Position numbers and translations under genes: made by a program. Under the pieces are notes generated by a model that ran no database searches, was not told the DNA's origin, and saw nothing but the letters and a program-made list of their open reading frames with translations. A stretch of DNA of 64,000 bases from Microbacterium luteum. Lineage in GTDB: Bacteria > Actinomycetota > Actinomycetes > Actinomycetales > Microbacteriaceae. Positions within the stretch are counted from its first letter, which is position 1; the number at the start of each line of letters is the position of its first letter. Shown here piece by piece: positions 1 through 9,245 of this stretch. The DNA is taken from assembly GCF_015277875.1 (NCBI RefSeq), contig NZ_CP063814.1, positions 62,001-126,000 of the forward strand, in the 5' to 3' direction.

Positions 1-103
1 GCCCGTAGATGGTGTCCTTCTCGATGGTGAAGCTCACGTCGTCGACCGCGACGGTGTCGCGATAGCGCTTCGTGAGGCCGTTGACCTCGATCACGGCGGT
101 CAT
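1..103 (-). CDS. ABC transporter ATP-binding protein (N-terminal part, cut by window edge)
   Basis: Only about 34 codons are present. The reading begins MTAVIEVNGLTKRYRDTV and continues AVDDVSF, the usual first strands of an ABC ATPase ahead of the Walker A loop. The Walker A, signature and Walker B motifs lie outside the window, so family and substrate cannot be decided. The ATG overlaps the TGA of the upstream GntR gene by four bases, so the two are translationally coupled. YtrA-type GntR regulators are commonly encoded just before the ABC exporter they control, which fits this order. Confidence 0.8.
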   Translation of the reverse strand, partial: MTAVIEVNGLTKRYRDTVAVDDVSFTIEKDTIYG

Positions 104-510
104 GGTGTGGTTCCCCCTGTTTCGGTTCGGTCGGTCGCGATGGTCTGGTCGGATGCGGCGGCTCGCTCGCGCACGAGCCGGCCGAGGTCGTCGGGCCCGA
201 GGCCGAGCTTGCGCGCCTCGACGAGGAGCGGTTCGACGTAACGGTCCGCGAAGGCGGTGCGGCGCTCGTCGAGGAGCCGTTCGCGGGCTCCGGGCGCGAC
301 GAACATGCCGATTCCGCGGCGCTTGTGGAGCACCCCTTTGTCGACGAGCATGTTCACTCCTTTCGCGGCGGTGGCCGGATTGATGCGGTAGAAGGCGGCG
401 AGCTCGTTCGTCGACGGCGCCCGCCCCTCTTCGGGAAGGCTGCCGTCGACGATGGAGTCTTCGACGCTCTCCGCGATCTGCAGGAACAGCGCCCTGCCTT
501 CTTCGATCAC
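100..510 (-). CDS. GntR-family regulator, YtrA-like short subfamily
   Basis: A 136-residue protein. The first 75 residues form a winged helix: LFLQIAESVEDSIVDG, then PSTNELAAFYRINPATAAKG as recognition helix, then a wing with RRGIGMFV. The C-terminal part is short and helical, with no room for the large effector domain of FadR or HutC types, which matches the YtrA subfamily. The start is GTG at 510, preceded on the minus strand by a GAGGGGG ribosome site. It heads an operon with the ABC ATPase cut by the window edge. A 5-bp-arm inverted repeat sits just upstream and is the likely operator, implying autoregulation. The inducer is unknown. Confidence 0.88.
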   Translation of the reverse strand: MIEEGRALFLQIAESVEDSIVDGSLPEEGRAPSTNELAAFYRINPATAAKGVNMLVDKGVLHKRRGIGMFVAPGARERLLDERRTAFADRYVEPLLVEARKLGLGPDDLGRLVRERAAASDQTIATDRTETGGTTP

Positions 511-528
511 TTGCGCCCCCTCGGTTCA

Positions 529-544
529 TTAGTTGACTAACTAA
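529..544. promoter_or_regulatory. Inverted-repeat operator upstream of the GntR/ABC operon
   Basis: TTAGT-TG-ACTAA is a perfect 5-bp-arm inverted repeat, followed by a second ACTAA. It lies 19 bp upstream of the GntR GTG. A TTGACA hexamer on the minus strand (568-573) could be the -35 box, putting the repeat at or just after the -10 region, where GntR repressors commonly bind. Regulation is inferred from position only. Confidence 0.5.
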
Positions 545-862
545 CCATGCAACAGATTGAGGTGACCTGTCAATAACGATGGGGTTACCTTCTGCTGTTC
601 GACTTTGCCCCACCCCGGGGGCTGGGGTTAGGCTGTTTGTCGGGCCTCGTGCCCCGATGACGACCAGTCCGCGGTCGGCGCAGGTCGATTCCTGGGGAAT
701 CCCCGCGCAGAGCGTATGGTCGACGGTCTTGGTGACGAACCCGATGTGAGTCGCCGGTTGCGCAGGTGCTCCTTGTACTGCGCTCTGCGCCGATGACCGT
801 CACCCGGACGTAACCGAAAGCCGATGCGTGGGCACCGACCGCGCGGTCGCTGAGGTACGAAC
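545..862. other. Intergenic region between the divergent GntR and proV operons
   Basis: About 320 bp separate two divergent operons. It holds the presumed minus-strand -35 box at 568-573 and a GC-rich near-palindrome (CCCCACCCCGGGGGCTGGGG, 609-628) that could be a hairpin. No convincing gene was found; the short open frames here match nothing and have no ribosome sites. A proV promoter must lie here but I could not pick one out. Confidence 0.5.
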
Positions 863-2173
863 GTGACATCCGATCTAGCCATCGAGGCGAAAGGCCTCTT
901 CAAAGTCTTCGGGCGCAACGCGCGCGGAGCAGTGGACAAACTGAAGAACGGTGCGAGTCGATCCGAGGTCGCGGCGCAGGGTGCGACGGCCGCGGTCATC
1001 GACGCCGGCTTCGACGTGAGGCCCGGCGAGATCTTCGTGATCATGGGCCTCTCCGGCTCGGGCAAGTCGACCATCATCCGCATGCTCAACGGACTCCTCG
1101 AGCCCACCGCCGGAGACGTGCTCGTGCAGGGGCAGAGCGTGACGAAGGCCTCCGACGCCGAGCTGCGCCGGATCCGCCGCAGCTCGATCTCGATGGTCTT
1201 CCAGCACTTCGCTCTCCTGCCGCACCGCACGGTCATCGACAACGCCGCCTACGCGCTGGAGATCCAGGGCGTCGGCCGCGATGAGCGCCGGGCGAAGGCG
1301 CAGGAGATCCTCGAGAAGGTGGGCCTCGGCGACCGCGCCGAGGCGATGCCCGACGAGCTCTCCGGCGGCATGAAGCAGCGCGTGGGGCTGGCCCGCGCCC
1401 TGACCGCCGGCACCGACATCATGCTCATGGACGAGGCCTTCTCGGCACTCGACCCGCTCATCCGCCGCGAGATGCAGGAGCAGCTCATCGAGCTGCAGCA
1501 GGAGCTCGGCCGCACCATCGTCTTCATCACCCACGACCTCAACGAGGCCATGTTCCTCGGCGACCGCATCGCGGTGATGCGCGACGGTCGCATCGTGCAG
1601 AACGGCACGCCAGAAGAGATCCTCACCGACCCGGCCAACGACTACGTCGCGCAGTTCGTGCAGGATGTCGACCGCACGCGCGTGCTCACCGCGGCGTCGG
1701 TGATGGAGCCCCCGGTCGCCGTCACGCCGCTGCACGCCGGCGCCCGCGGTGCACTGCGCATCATGCGCGACCTGCAGGTCGGGGCCGTGTCGGTCGTGGA
1801 GAGCCGCAGCAAGTTCATCGGCTCGGTGACCGACCGCGACGTCATCCGCGCCGTGAAGAACGGCGACACCGACCTGCGCGGCATCTTGCGCCAGGATCAG
1901 CCGGTCGTCCACCCCGACGAGCCGCTCGCCGAGATCGTGGAGCGCGCCGTCGAGAGCCCCGCCCCGATCGCGGTCGTCGACGACAAGAACCGCCTCATGG
2001 GTGTCATCCCGCGTGTCACCCTCCTCGCCGCCCTCGGGAACGTGCCCGCGGTCACGCGGGAGAACCCGATCATCGACGTGCCGGTCTCGGTGCCCGCGAG
2101 CGAGCTCGACAGCACGCTCGCGACCGTGGAGGCTGCCCCGGCGGCGTCCGCACCGACGGAAGGAGGCGTGTGA
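863..2173 (+). CDS. proV: Glycine betaine/proline ABC transporter ATP-binding protein (ProV/OpuAA type)
   Basis: A 436-residue ATPase of the quaternary-amine importer family. It energises uptake of betaine-type osmoprotectants through ProW. It opens with AKGLFKVFGRNARG, the long N-terminal extension typical of ProV. Walker A is GLSGSGKST, the signature LSGGMKQR, Walker B IMLMDEAFSALDP, then an H-loop in FITHDLNEA. Residues from about 275 to 400 form a tandem CBS pair, which in OpuA senses ionic strength. The GTG start at 863 has GAGG eight bases upstream. The stop overlaps the proW ATG by one base, so proV-proW are coupled. Length and domain order match full ProV proteins. Confidence 0.95.
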   Translation: MTSDLAIEAKGLFKVFGRNARGAVDKLKNGASRSEVAAQGATAAVIDAGFDVRPGEIFVIMGLSGSGKSTIIRMLNGLLEPTAGDVLVQGQSVTKASDAELRRIRRSSISMVFQHFALLPHRTVIDNAAYALEIQGVGRDERRAKAQEILEKVGLGDRAEAMPDELSGGMKQRVGLARALTAGTDIMLMDEAFSALDPLIRREMQEQLIELQQELGRTIVFITHDLNEAMFLGDRIAVMRDGRIVQNGTPEEILTDPANDYVAQFVQDVDRTRVLTAASVMEPPVAVTPLHAGARGALRIMRDLQVGAVSVVESRSKFIGSVTDRDVIRAVKNGDTDLRGILRQDQPVVHPDEPLAEIVERAVESPAPIAVVDDKNRLMGVIPRVTLLAALGNVPAVTRENPIIDVPVSVPASELDSTLATVEAAPAASAPTEGGV

Positions 2174-3099
2174 TGGACACTTTCCGCCTTCCCTTCGGCG
2201 AGTGGGTCGAGGCGATCGTCGACTTCATCGGCGTGGTCTTCGGATGGCTCTTCGACGCCATCTCCGTGGTTCTCGGCGTGGTCTACGAGGCGCTCGACTG
2301 GGTGCTGATCACCCCTCCCTTCTGGGTGATCATCCTTGTCTTCGCCGCGCTCGCGTGGTGGATCAAGGGATGGAAGCTCGCCGTCGGCACCGCCCTCGGA
2401 CTGCTGTTCATCGTGCTCGTCGACCAGTGGGACAACGCGATGGACACCCTGGCCCTCGTGCTGGTCGCCTCCGCGATCGCGGTCATCATCAGCGTGCCGA
2501 CGGGCATCTGGGCCGCTCGCAACGACACGGTTTCCCGGCTCGTGCGCCCGGTGCTCGACTTCCTGCAGACGATGCCCGCGTTCGTCTACCTCATCCCCGC
2601 CATCATCTTCTTCGGCGTCGGTGTGGTGCCCGGCATGATCGCGACGATCCTCTTCGCCCTCGCTCCCGGCGTGCGGCTGACAGAGCTCGGCATCCGTGGC
2701 GTCGACGCCGAAGTCGTCGAGGCGGGCCAGGCGTTCGGTGCGACCAGAGGCCGCATCTTGCGCCAGATCCAGCTGCCCCTCGCTCTGCCGAGCATCATGG
2801 CCGGCGTCAACCAGGTGATCATGCTCAGCCTGTCGATGGTCGTCATCGCGGGCATCGTCGGCGCCGGCGGCCTGGGCGGCGAGATCACGCGTGCCATCGG
2901 CCGCATCAACGTCGGTCTCGGGTTCGAAGCCGGTGTGGCGATCGTCATCCTCGCGATGATGCTCGACCGCATGACATCGGCCCTCGCCGACACGGGTGGG
3001 GCGCGTGCGAAGCGTCGCAAGAAGACGTCGCCCGACAACTCGACAAAGGATACCCAGGCTTCCGCCGAGACCGCCCAGCCGGCCGGCGCGCAGGCCTGA
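2173..3099 (+). CDS. proW: Glycine betaine/proline ABC transporter permease (ProW type)
   Basis: A 308-residue inner-membrane permease. After a hydrophobic N-terminal helix pair it carries the BPD_transp_1 core, with AFVYLIPAIIFFGVGVVPG and the EAA-type loop VVEAGQAFGATRGRILRQIQLP that docks on the ATPase. The tail is charged and disordered (KRRKKTSPDN). I chose ATG at 2173 because GGAGG lies six bases upstream; a GTG one codon earlier is too close to it. It overlaps the end of proV and is followed by a 132-bp gap with a strong hairpin before proX. Confidence 0.93.
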   Translation: MDTFRLPFGEWVEAIVDFIGVVFGWLFDAISVVLGVVYEALDWVLITPPFWVIILVFAALAWWIKGWKLAVGTALGLLFIVLVDQWDNAMDTLALVLVASAIAVIISVPTGIWAARNDTVSRLVRPVLDFLQTMPAFVYLIPAIIFFGVGVVPGMIATILFALAPGVRLTELGIRGVDAEVVEAGQAFGATRGRILRQIQLPLALPSIMAGVNQVIMLSLSMVVIAGIVGAGGLGGEITRAIGRINVGLGFEAGVAIVILAMMLDRMTSALADTGGARAKRRKKTSPDNSTKDTQASAETAQPAGAQA

Positions 3100-3159
3100 T
3101 CGACTCGCGGGCGCCACAGCGACCGCGACCCAAGACCAGGCGGGTTCATCGCCCGCCGG

Positions 3160-3182
3160 AGGCGTCCGAGACACGGACGCCT
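3160..3182 (+). terminator. Intercistronic hairpin between proW and proX
   Basis: AGGCGTCC-7 nt-GGACGCCT is a perfect 8-bp stem with no U-tract, preceded by a shorter GGCGGG/CCCGCC stem at 3139-3157. It sits in the only sizeable gap of the operon. In binding-protein transporters such structures often stabilise or partly terminate the message so that the binding protein is made in a different amount. That role is inferred. Confidence 0.5.
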
Positions 3183-3231
3183 GACAACACGACCAGTCCG
3201 CGAACAGCACGCGGATGGAGAGGGAGTCAAC

Positions 3232-4146
3232 ATGATGACCAAGAGAAAGCACCTCGCAACCGGAATCGCCCTCGCGGGCGCCTCGGCCCTCGTGCTCGCG
3301 GGCTGCAGCTCGGACTCGGGCGACAGCGGCTCCGACGCGGGCGGCGACACCTCGGGTGCCGACCGCGCCATCGAGCTGGCCGTCTTCAACGGCTGGGATG
3401 AGGGCATCGCGGCGTCGTACCTGTGGGAGGCCATCCTCACCGAGCAGGGTTACGACGTCGAGCTCACCTATGCCGACGTGGCCCCGGTCTACGCCGGTCT
3501 CGCCGGCGGCGACTTCGACCTCGTGCTCGACACGTGGCTGCCGGTCACCCACGCCGACTACATGGAGGAGTACGGCGACGACCTCGAGGACCTCGGCGCG
3601 TGGAACGACGAGGCTGCCCTCACCATCGCGGTGAACGAGGACGCCCCGATCGACTCGCTGACCGAGCTCGCCGAGAACGCCGATGCGTTCGGCAACGAGA
3701 TCGTCGGCATCGAGCCCGGCTCGGGCCTCATGCGCATCACGAGCGAAGAGGTCGTTCCGGGTTACGGCCTCGAGGACATGAACCTCATCGAGTCGTCGAC
3801 CCCGGCCATGCTCGCCGAGCTGCAGTCGGCCACCGACGCTGGCGAGAACATCGTCGTGACGCTGTGGCGTCCGCACTGGGCCTACGACGCCTTCCCGATC
3901 AAGGACCTCGAAGACCCCGAGGGCCTGCTCGGTGACGCCGAGGGCATCCACTCGGTCGCCGCGTCGTCGTTCGGCGACGACTTCCCCGAGGTTCACGAGT
4001 GGATCTCGAACTTCGAGATGGACAGCGAAACGCTCTACTCGCTCGAGAACGCCATGTTCAACGAGTACGACGGTGACGACTACGGTCCCATCGTCGAAGA
4101 GTGGATCGCGGACAACCAGGAGTGGGTCGACTCGCTGACCTCCTGA
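3232..4146 (+). CDS. proX: Glycine betaine/choline-type substrate-binding lipoprotein (ProX/OpuAC)
   Basis: A 304-residue lipoprotein. The signal peptide ends in a lipobox LVLAGC, so the mature protein is anchored by a diacylated cysteine outside the membrane. A Ser/Gly/Asp-rich linker follows. The rest is the OpuAC fold: AVFNGWDEGIAASYLWEAIL, then DLVLDTWLPVTHADYM and VVTLWRPHWAYDAF. The tryptophans are the kind that form the aromatic cage around a trimethylammonium group in this family. It completes the proVWX operon. The start has a GAGAGGGAG ribosome site and is followed by a second ATG. Confidence 0.93.
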   Translation: MMTKRKHLATGIALAGASALVLAGCSSDSGDSGSDAGGDTSGADRAIELAVFNGWDEGIAASYLWEAILTEQGYDVELTYADVAPVYAGLAGGDFDLVLDTWLPVTHADYMEEYGDDLEDLGAWNDEAALTIAVNEDAPIDSLTELAENADAFGNEIVGIEPGSGLMRITSEEVVPGYGLEDMNLIESSTPAMLAELQSATDAGENIVVTLWRPHWAYDAFPIKDLEDPEGLLGDAEGIHSVAASSFGDDFPEVHEWISNFEMDSETLYSLENAMFNEYDGDDYGPIVEEWIADNQEWVDSLTS

Positions 4147-4171
4147 TCCCGTTCCTCCTCGAGGACCCCGC

Positions 4172-4199
4172 GGGGCGTCCGGCTTCGGCCGGGCGCCCC
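4172..4199 (+). terminator. Rho-independent-like terminator after proX
   Basis: A GGGGCG-CCGGC stem with a TTCG tetraloop pairs with GCCGG-CGCCCC across 28 bases with one mismatch. It lies 25 bp after the proX stop and between convergent genes. The downstream T-run is short, as is usual in high-GC actinobacteria. Confidence 0.7.
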
Positions 4200-4237
4200 G
4201 TTCTCGTGCGCTGGACGAAAGAGCCGGGTTGCGCGGG

Positions 4238-4987
4238 TCAGGGGGACGAAGCGTCGGGTTTCGTGGGCGGGGGCGTGCCGGGTGTGATCTCCAGCGCCAC
4301 CTTCTTCTCGAGGCGGTCGACGGCGTCGTCGGACAGCGAGATGAGGCCGTCGAGCTCTTCCCGCACCCGCTTGTACGCCACCTGGCGCTCCGCCGGTGTC
4401 GCCGCCTGGTCGACCGCGACCGCGAGCAGCTGCTGGGCCGTGTCGAGACGCTTGCGCTCGGCCGTCGAGAACGTCGAGTCCTTGAGTCGCCGTGCGTCGC
4501 GTTCGGCGAGGTCGAACGCGACCTCGTAGTCCGTCACCGCATCCCGGTATTCGGTGAGCTCCTCGCGGCTGACCTTCGCGGATGCCGCTGCCGGCCGAGC
4601 GTTGTCGGCAACGCGCTTGGCACGGAGGAAGGCCGCCGTCAGCGGCTGGCGCCCGTCGCTCATCGCGGGGAAGGCGATGAGCTTCGCGACATCCAGCTCG
4701 TATTCGAGCCACCGGTGGGTGACGTCGTCGTGGGCGGCGAAGAGCTTCTCGAGCTGCTTGGCGGTCGACTCCTCCGCTGCGGGCTCATCGGATGCGCCGG
4801 GCGCAGACGCGATCGGCACAGCGCGCGTGGCGGCCTTCACCTCGCCCTTCGCCTTGATGATCTCGAGCCGTCGCTTGTGGCGGCGACGGGCGCCGCGTTC
4901 CCAGGCGCTGCCGGCCGAGGCCAGCACACCGAACAGCGGGAACGCCAGCCACCAGTAGCTCCCGAGGAAGGTGAAGAACGGCTCCAC
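4238..4987 (-). CDS. Membrane-anchored coiled-coil protein of unknown function (paralogue 1)
   Basis: A 249-residue protein starting VEPFFTFLGSYWWLAFPLFG, a Trp-rich membrane helix. A basic stop-transfer (RRRHKRRLEIIK) and a long, charged, mostly helical cytoplasmic region follow. GTG at 4987 was chosen because the hydrophobic segment starts there; the open frame extends further upstream but overlaps the neighbour and has low-complexity composition. The closest relative visible is the next gene, which shares the Trp-rich anchor, the pattern RW..YE.D.A..IA.P.MSD.R.P.TA and an E-YR-AV..-E-AF-AE block near the end. I do not recognise a named family. The proX terminator separates it from the betaine operon. 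Confidence 0.7.
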   Translation of the reverse strand: MEPFFTFLGSYWWLAFPLFGVLASAGSAWERGARRRHKRRLEIIKAKGEVKAATRAVPIASAPGASDEPAAEESTAKQLEKLFAAHDDVTHRWLEYELDVAKLIAFPAMSDGRQPLTAAFLRAKRVADNARPAAASAKVSREELTEYRDAVTDYEVAFDLAERDARRLKDSTFSTAERKRLDTAQQLLAVAVDQAATPAERQVAYKRVREELDGLISLSDDAVDRLEKKVALEITPGTPPPTKPDASSP

Positions 4988-5018
4988 CCTGCCATCGTAT
5001 CCGCGGGGGTCGGTGCGG

Positions 5019-5738
5019 CTAGGTGCGGGGTGGCTCGACCGGCGGCGGGCCTTCGCGGCGCGCGGTGCGCCACGCATCCTGCTCGGCCACGCGGAACGCG
5101 GCTTCGGCGGCGGCGACGGCCTCCCGGTAGGCGACGAAGTCCTCCGGGGCGACCTTGGCACGAGGGTCGGCGGGGCGCAGCGCCCGGGCATGGTGCTCCG
5201 CGGCGACGAACTCCGCCGTGACGGGGTGTCGGGCATCCGACATCTGCGGGATGGCGATGGCGCGCGCGGCGTCGGTCTCGTACTGCATCCAGCGCGAGGT
5301 CAGCATGTCGTGGCGGGCCATGAGCCGCGCGAGCGGGAGGCGGGTGTCGTCACTCTTGCCCGGCGACGCGGAGACCGCGCGCAGCTGTGCACGAGCGGCC
5401 TTGACGCCGGTGCGCTTGGCCCGCAGGGTCATCCACGCGACGCGGTGCGCGTGCTTCGCGCGCTGGAGCTCGTCACGCGCGACCGGCACACTGATCGCGC
5501 CCGGCGCGCCCGGGTTGGCGCGGGCGGTCTGCAGCGCGGCACGGGCGGTGCGCATGTCGGCTCGAGCCGACATCAGCGCCGTATACGCACGTGACATCTC
5601 GTGGCGCGCGGCGTCGAGCTCGAGCCGTCGCGCCCGCCGGCGACCGCTCGTGGCGACGCCGTACCCGGCCGCGCCCGCACCGATCGCGGTGGGTGCGACC
5701 CACCACCAGGCGCCGAGCAGCTCGAACCAGAGGTCCAC
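5019..5738 (-). CDS. Membrane-anchored coiled-coil protein of unknown function (paralogue 2)
   Basis: A 239-residue protein with the same layout as its neighbour: WFELLGAWWWVAPTAIG membrane anchor, then RRRARRLELDAARHEM and about 190 residues of Ala/Arg-rich helix. It keeps the shared core RWMQYETDAARAIAIPQMSD followed by RHPVTAEF and YREAVAAAEAAFRVAEQDAW. The two probably arose by tandem duplication and may be an operon, with 31 bp between the stop of this one and the GTG of the next. No catalytic motif is visible; a scaffold or envelope role is only a guess. Confidence 0.72.
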   Translation of the reverse strand: MDLWFELLGAWWWVAPTAIGAGAAGYGVATSGRRRARRLELDAARHEMSRAYTALMSARADMRTARAALQTARANPGAPGAISVPVARDELQRAKHAHRVAWMTLRAKRTGVKAARAQLRAVSASPGKSDDTRLPLARLMARHDMLTSRWMQYETDAARAIAIPQMSDARHPVTAEFVAAEHHARALRPADPRAKVAPEDFVAYREAVAAAEAAFRVAEQDAWRTARREGPPPVEPPRT

Positions 5739-5794
5739 ACTGCCATGCTAATCAGCGGGCGAGCGCGGCGCTCGGATGCTGGACGGCCGCGGAT

Positions 5795-5929
5795 TCAGGC
5801 GAACAGCAGGGTGAAGATGGTGGAGCCGCCGGCCACGAGGATCAGCGACACGATGGTCACCCACGCGACGATCTTCATGCGCCGCTGGCGGGCCTCGCCG
5901 TAGCCGGCGTATTCGTCGTCGTCGGACAT
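5795..5929 (-). CDS. Small single-pass membrane protein (44 aa)
   Basis: Begins MSDDDEYAGYGEARQRR and then has one membrane helix, IVAWVTIVSLILVAGGS, ending TIFTLLFA. The acidic start, basic patch and single helix give an N-in orientation. A GGAGGAA ribosome site directly precedes the ATG. It starts only eight bases after the purL stop on the same strand, so it is probably cotranscribed with purL. Function unknown. Confidence 0.7.
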   Translation of the reverse strand: MSDDDEYAGYGEARQRRMKIVAWVTIVSLILVAGGSTIFTLLFA

Positions 5930-5937
5930 GGTTCCTC

Positions 5938-8283
5938 CTACGCGGTCGGTTCGGCGATCGTCGCGCCGAACGCGGCGGGCAGTGTCGCGGCGGAGCGCTC
6001 GCGGAGCTCGGACACGGCGACGGTGAAGACATCCTGCACCTCGAGGGCGGCCTCGCCGTCTGCCGGCACGTCGGTCACGCCGATGCGCAGCACCGGGTAG
6101 CCGCGGCCCTCGCAGAGCCCCCGGAACTTCACGTCCTCCTCGCGCGGCACCGACACGATCACACGTCCGGTCGACTCGCCGAACAGCGCGGTCGCCGCAT
6201 CCACCCCGTCGCGCTCGCTGATCTCACGCAGCCACACGCGGGCGCCGACACCGAACCGCATCGTCGCCTCGGCCAGGGCCTGCGCGAGCCCGCCCGAAGA
6301 CAGGTCGTGGGCGCTCGAGACGAGACCCTGCTGCGACGCCGCGTGGATGAGCTCCGCGAGCTTCTTCTCGCCGGCCAGATCGACCGCCGGCGGCAGGCCG
6401 CCGAGGTGGCCGTGGATCGTTCCCGCCCACTGCGAGCCGCTCAGCTCGGTCGCGGTGACGCCGAGCAGATAGATGTTCTCGCCCGCATCCTGCCAGCCCG
6501 AGGGGATCCGGCGGGCGACGTCGTCGATGATGCCCATCACGCCGACGACCGGGGTCGGGAAGATCGGCTGGTCGCCGGTCTGGTTGTAGAACGAGACGTT
6601 GCCGCCTGTGACGGGGATGCCGAGCTCGAGGCATCCGTCGGCGAGGCCTGCGACCGCCTGCGAGAACTGCCACATGACCTCGGGGTTCTCGGGTGAGCCG
6701 AAGTTCAGGCAGTCGGTGACGGCGGCGGGCACCGCGCCGGTGACGGCGACGTTGCGGTATGCCTCCGCGAGCGCGAGCTTGGCGCCCTCGTAGGGGTCGA
6801 GCTGGCAGTAGCGGCCGTTGCAGTCGGTGGCGATCGCGAAGCCGAGGCCCGATTCCTCGTCGACGCGGATCATGCCGGCGTCGTCGGGGAAGCTCAGGGC
6901 GGTGTTCCCCAGCACGTAGTAGTCGTATTGGTTGGTGATCCACGACGTGTCGGCGAGGTTCGGGCTGGCGACGAGCGTCAGGAACTGCTCGCGGAGCACC
7001 TCCGGGTCGATGCTGCGGGGGAGGGCCGCGGCCGACTCCTCGCGCAGGCTGTCGATCCATGTCGGGTAGGCGACCGGACGCTCGTAGACCGGGCCGTCGA
7101 CGGCCACGGTCGAGGGGTCGACGTCGACGATCTGCTCGCCGTGCCAGAAGATCTGCAGGCGGCCGTCTCCGGTGACCTCGCCCAGCACGCTGGTCTCCAC
7201 ATCCCACTTGCCCACGACGGCGAGGAACGCGTCGAGCTTCTCCGGGGCGACGATGGCCATCATGCGCTCCTGCGACTCGCTCATGAGGATCTCCTCCGGC
7301 GTGAGCGACGGGTCGCGCAACAGCACGTTCTCGAGGTCGACGCGCATCCCCGAACCGCCGTTGGCGGCGAGCTCGCTCGTCGCGCACGAGATGCCGGCGG
7401 CGCCGAGGTCCTGGATCGCCTCGACGAGCTCGCCCTGGTAGAGCTCCAGGCAGCACTCGATGAGCACCTTCTCGGCGAACGGGTCACCGACCTGCACGGC
7501 GGGGCGCTTGGTCGGGCCGCCATCGGCGAAGGTGTCGGAGGCGAGGATGGATGCGCCGCCGATGCCGTCGCCGCCGGTGCGGGCGCCGAAGAGCACGACC
7601 TTGTTGCCGGCGCCGGTGGCGTTGGCGAGCTTGACGTCTTCGTGGCGCATGACGCCCACCGCGAGCGCGTTCACGAGCGGGTTGCCCTGGTACACCGGGT
7701 CGAACACCGTCTCGCCGCCGATGTTCGGAAGGCCGAGGCAGTTGCCGTAGAAGGAGATGCCCGACGTGACGCCGTGCACGACGCGGGCGGTGTCGGGGTT
7801 GTCGATCGCGCCGAACCGCAGCTGGTCCATGACGGCCACGGGGCGTGCGCCCATCGAGATGATGTCGCGCACGATGCCGCCGACGCCGGTCGCAGCGCCC
7901 TGGAACGGCTCGATGTAGCTGGGGTGATTGTGCGACTCGACCTTGAAGGTCACGGCCCACCCCTCGCCGATGTCGACGACGCCGGCGTTCTGGCCCATGC
8001 CGACCATGAGCTTCTCGCGCATCTGGTCGCTGACCTTCTGGCCGAACTGACGCAGGTAGATCTTGCTCGACTTGTAGGAGCAGTGCTCGCTCCACATCAC
8101 CGAGTACATCGCCAGCTCGCCCGAGGTCGGGCGGCGGCCGAGGATCTCCCGGATGCGGTCGTACTCGTCGGGCTTGAGTCCGAGCGCGCCGTAGGGCTGC
8201 TCCTTCTCAGGCGTCGACTGGGCGTTCTCGACGGTGTCGGCGACGGGGCGCGACGACGCGGAGGTGTCGGAAGGAGAGGTCAT
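5938..8283 (-). CDS. purL: Phosphoribosylformylglycinamidine synthase subunit II
   Basis: A 781-residue cytoplasmic enzyme of purine synthesis, converting FGAR, ATP and glutamine-derived ammonia to FGAM with PurS and PurQ. It shows the small-PurL architecture: N-terminal [12 protein letters not shown], the nucleotide-binding VESHNHPS and [11 protein letters not shown] segments, a second half with [16 protein letters not shown], and GDGVGIGG-type ATP-binding loops. There is no glutaminase domain, so purQ and purS must be elsewhere. The ATG is preceded by GGAG. A small membrane gene follows directly. Confidence 0.97.
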   Translation of the reverse strand: MTSPSDTSASSRPVADTVENAQSTPEKEQPYGALGLKPDEYDRIREILGRRPTSGELAMYSVMWSEHCSYKSSKIYLRQFGQKVSDQMREKLMVGMGQNAGVVDIGEGWAVTFKVESHNHPSYIEPFQGAATGVGGIVRDIISMGARPVAVMDQLRFGAIDNPDTARVVHGVTSGISFYGNCLGLPNIGGETVFDPVYQGNPLVNALAVGVMRHEDVKLANATGAGNKVVLFGARTGGDGIGGASILASDTFADGGPTKRPAVQVGDPFAEKVLIECCLELYQGELVEAIQDLGAAGISCATSELAANGGSGMRVDLENVLLRDPSLTPEEILMSESQERMMAIVAPEKLDAFLAVVGKWDVETSVLGEVTGDGRLQIFWHGEQIVDVDPSTVAVDGPVYERPVAYPTWIDSLREESAAALPRSIDPEVLREQFLTLVASPNLADTSWITNQYDYYVLGNTALSFPDDAGMIRVDEESGLGFAIATDCNGRYCQLDPYEGAKLALAEAYRNVAVTGAVPAAVTDCLNFGSPENPEVMWQFSQAVAGLADGCLELGIPVTGGNVSFYNQTGDQPIFPTPVVGVMGIIDDVARRIPSGWQDAGENIYLLGVTATELSGSQWAGTIHGHLGGLPPAVDLAGEKKLAELIHAASQQGLVSSAHDLSSGGLAQALAEATMRFGVGARVWLREISERDGVDAATALFGESTGRVIVSVPREEDVKFRGLCEGRGYPVLRIGVTDVPADGEAALEVQDVFTVAVSELRERSAATLPAAFGATIAEPTA

Positions 8284-8388
8284 GCGGCTGAGCTCCAGGA
8301 ATCACGGGCGCCGGACGATCCCATCCTAGATGGCGGCGATGATCCCTTGGTGCCGGGCACGTCATCGCCCGGCACGGCGGGCGGCGGG

Positions 8389-9060
8389 TCAGAAGCTGCC
8401 GACGCCCTTGCCGATCAGCGTGACTCCCAGCACAAGGAGGAGGATCGCCATGATGACGGCGTTCTCGCGCTGAAGCCAGGACCGCAGGGCGGTCAGGGCA
8501 GGGGTAAGTCGGTCGGCGGCGACGAGGTATCCGACGACGGGGACGATCACGGTGATCGCCGCGATCACCGTGTAGACCGCGATCGCGGCCGCCGCTGCAG
8601 CGACCTCCAGGCCGGCGCCGCCGATCGCGACCCCCGCTGCGGCGCCCAGCAGCAGGTTCTTCGGGTTGACGCCTGACAGCAGGAACGCCAGCCCGACGGC
8701 CTTGACGAAGGTGAACGAATCGATCGCCTTCATCCAGGGCGGGAGAGCCGCTTCCTCGCCCGCCTTCGGACGCTGCCGCCAGCTTCGTACCGCCAGCAGG
8801 AGCAGAAGGGCGCCCAGCAGCAGCTTGATCGTTCCGCTCACGGGGCGCGATGCCCCCGCGTCGTCTTCGGGAATGATGCCGGCGAGCAGCGTGAAGACCG
8901 TCGCGGCGACGACGATGCCGAGGACCCATCCGAGGAGGAAGCCGGTGCTGGTGACCCGCGCCCGCGGGGAGAGCAGCATCAGGATCGCGGCGATGATCGG
9001 AATGGGACTGATCGCGACTCCCAGGGCGAGCGGGAGGATGTCGCCGACAACCGCGTTCAT
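8389..9060 (-). CDS. GAP-family (Sap/addressing-protein-like) membrane protein
   Basis: A 223-residue protein with six predicted membrane helices. The opening LALGVAISPIPIIAAILML carries the SPxP motif of the GAP family (related to the mycobacterial sulfolipid- and peptidoglycolipid-addressing proteins). TSTGFLLGWVLG and LLSGVNPKNLLLGAAAG are further family hallmarks. Known members are tied to export of envelope lipids; the cargo here is unknown. It is a single gene about 100 bp downstream of purL's start side with its own gap. Confidence 0.8.
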   Translation of the reverse strand: MNAVVGDILPLALGVAISPIPIIAAILMLLSPRARVTSTGFLLGWVLGIVVAATVFTLLAGIIPEDDAGASRPVSGTIKLLLGALLLLLAVRSWRQRPKAGEEAALPPWMKAIDSFTFVKAVGLAFLLSGVNPKNLLLGAAAGVAIGGAGLEVAAAAAAIAVYTVIAAITVIVPVVGYLVAADRLTPALTALRSWLQRENAVIMAILLLVLGVTLIGKGVGSF

Positions 9061-9193
9061 GCCCGATCCCTTGCTCTCGCTCCGTCGTGCCCGAACCTGG
9101 TCGCACGTCGTATCGCGCGATCGAGCGCCCGTCCGCTCTATTCCGGAGCCTAGGGCGTCCCGCGGCGGTGCGGAAGAGTCCTTGCGGGCGCCA

Positions 9194-9237
9194 CTACTCA
9201 GTGTTACTTTGTACCGGTATTCAACGTTACTGAGTAG
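9194..9237. promoter_or_regulatory. PadR operator candidate
   Basis: CTACTCAGT and ACTGAGTAG are perfect 9-bp arms 26 bp apart, and GTTACT occurs twice inside. The region ends nine bases before the padR ATG. PadR regulators generally bind extended dyads in their own promoters, so autoregulation of the whole exporter operon is likely. Confidence 0.65.
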
Positions 9238-9245
9238 GGGCGGCG

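Noticed and set aside
1897..3996. Long minus-strand open frame opposite proV-proX
   Set aside because: Antisense to well-supported transporter genes; composition is low-complexity Glu/Asp/Arg.
6928..8676. Long plus-strand open frame opposite purL
   Set aside because: It is Asp/His/Val-rich antisense of a clear purL gene and shows no family features.
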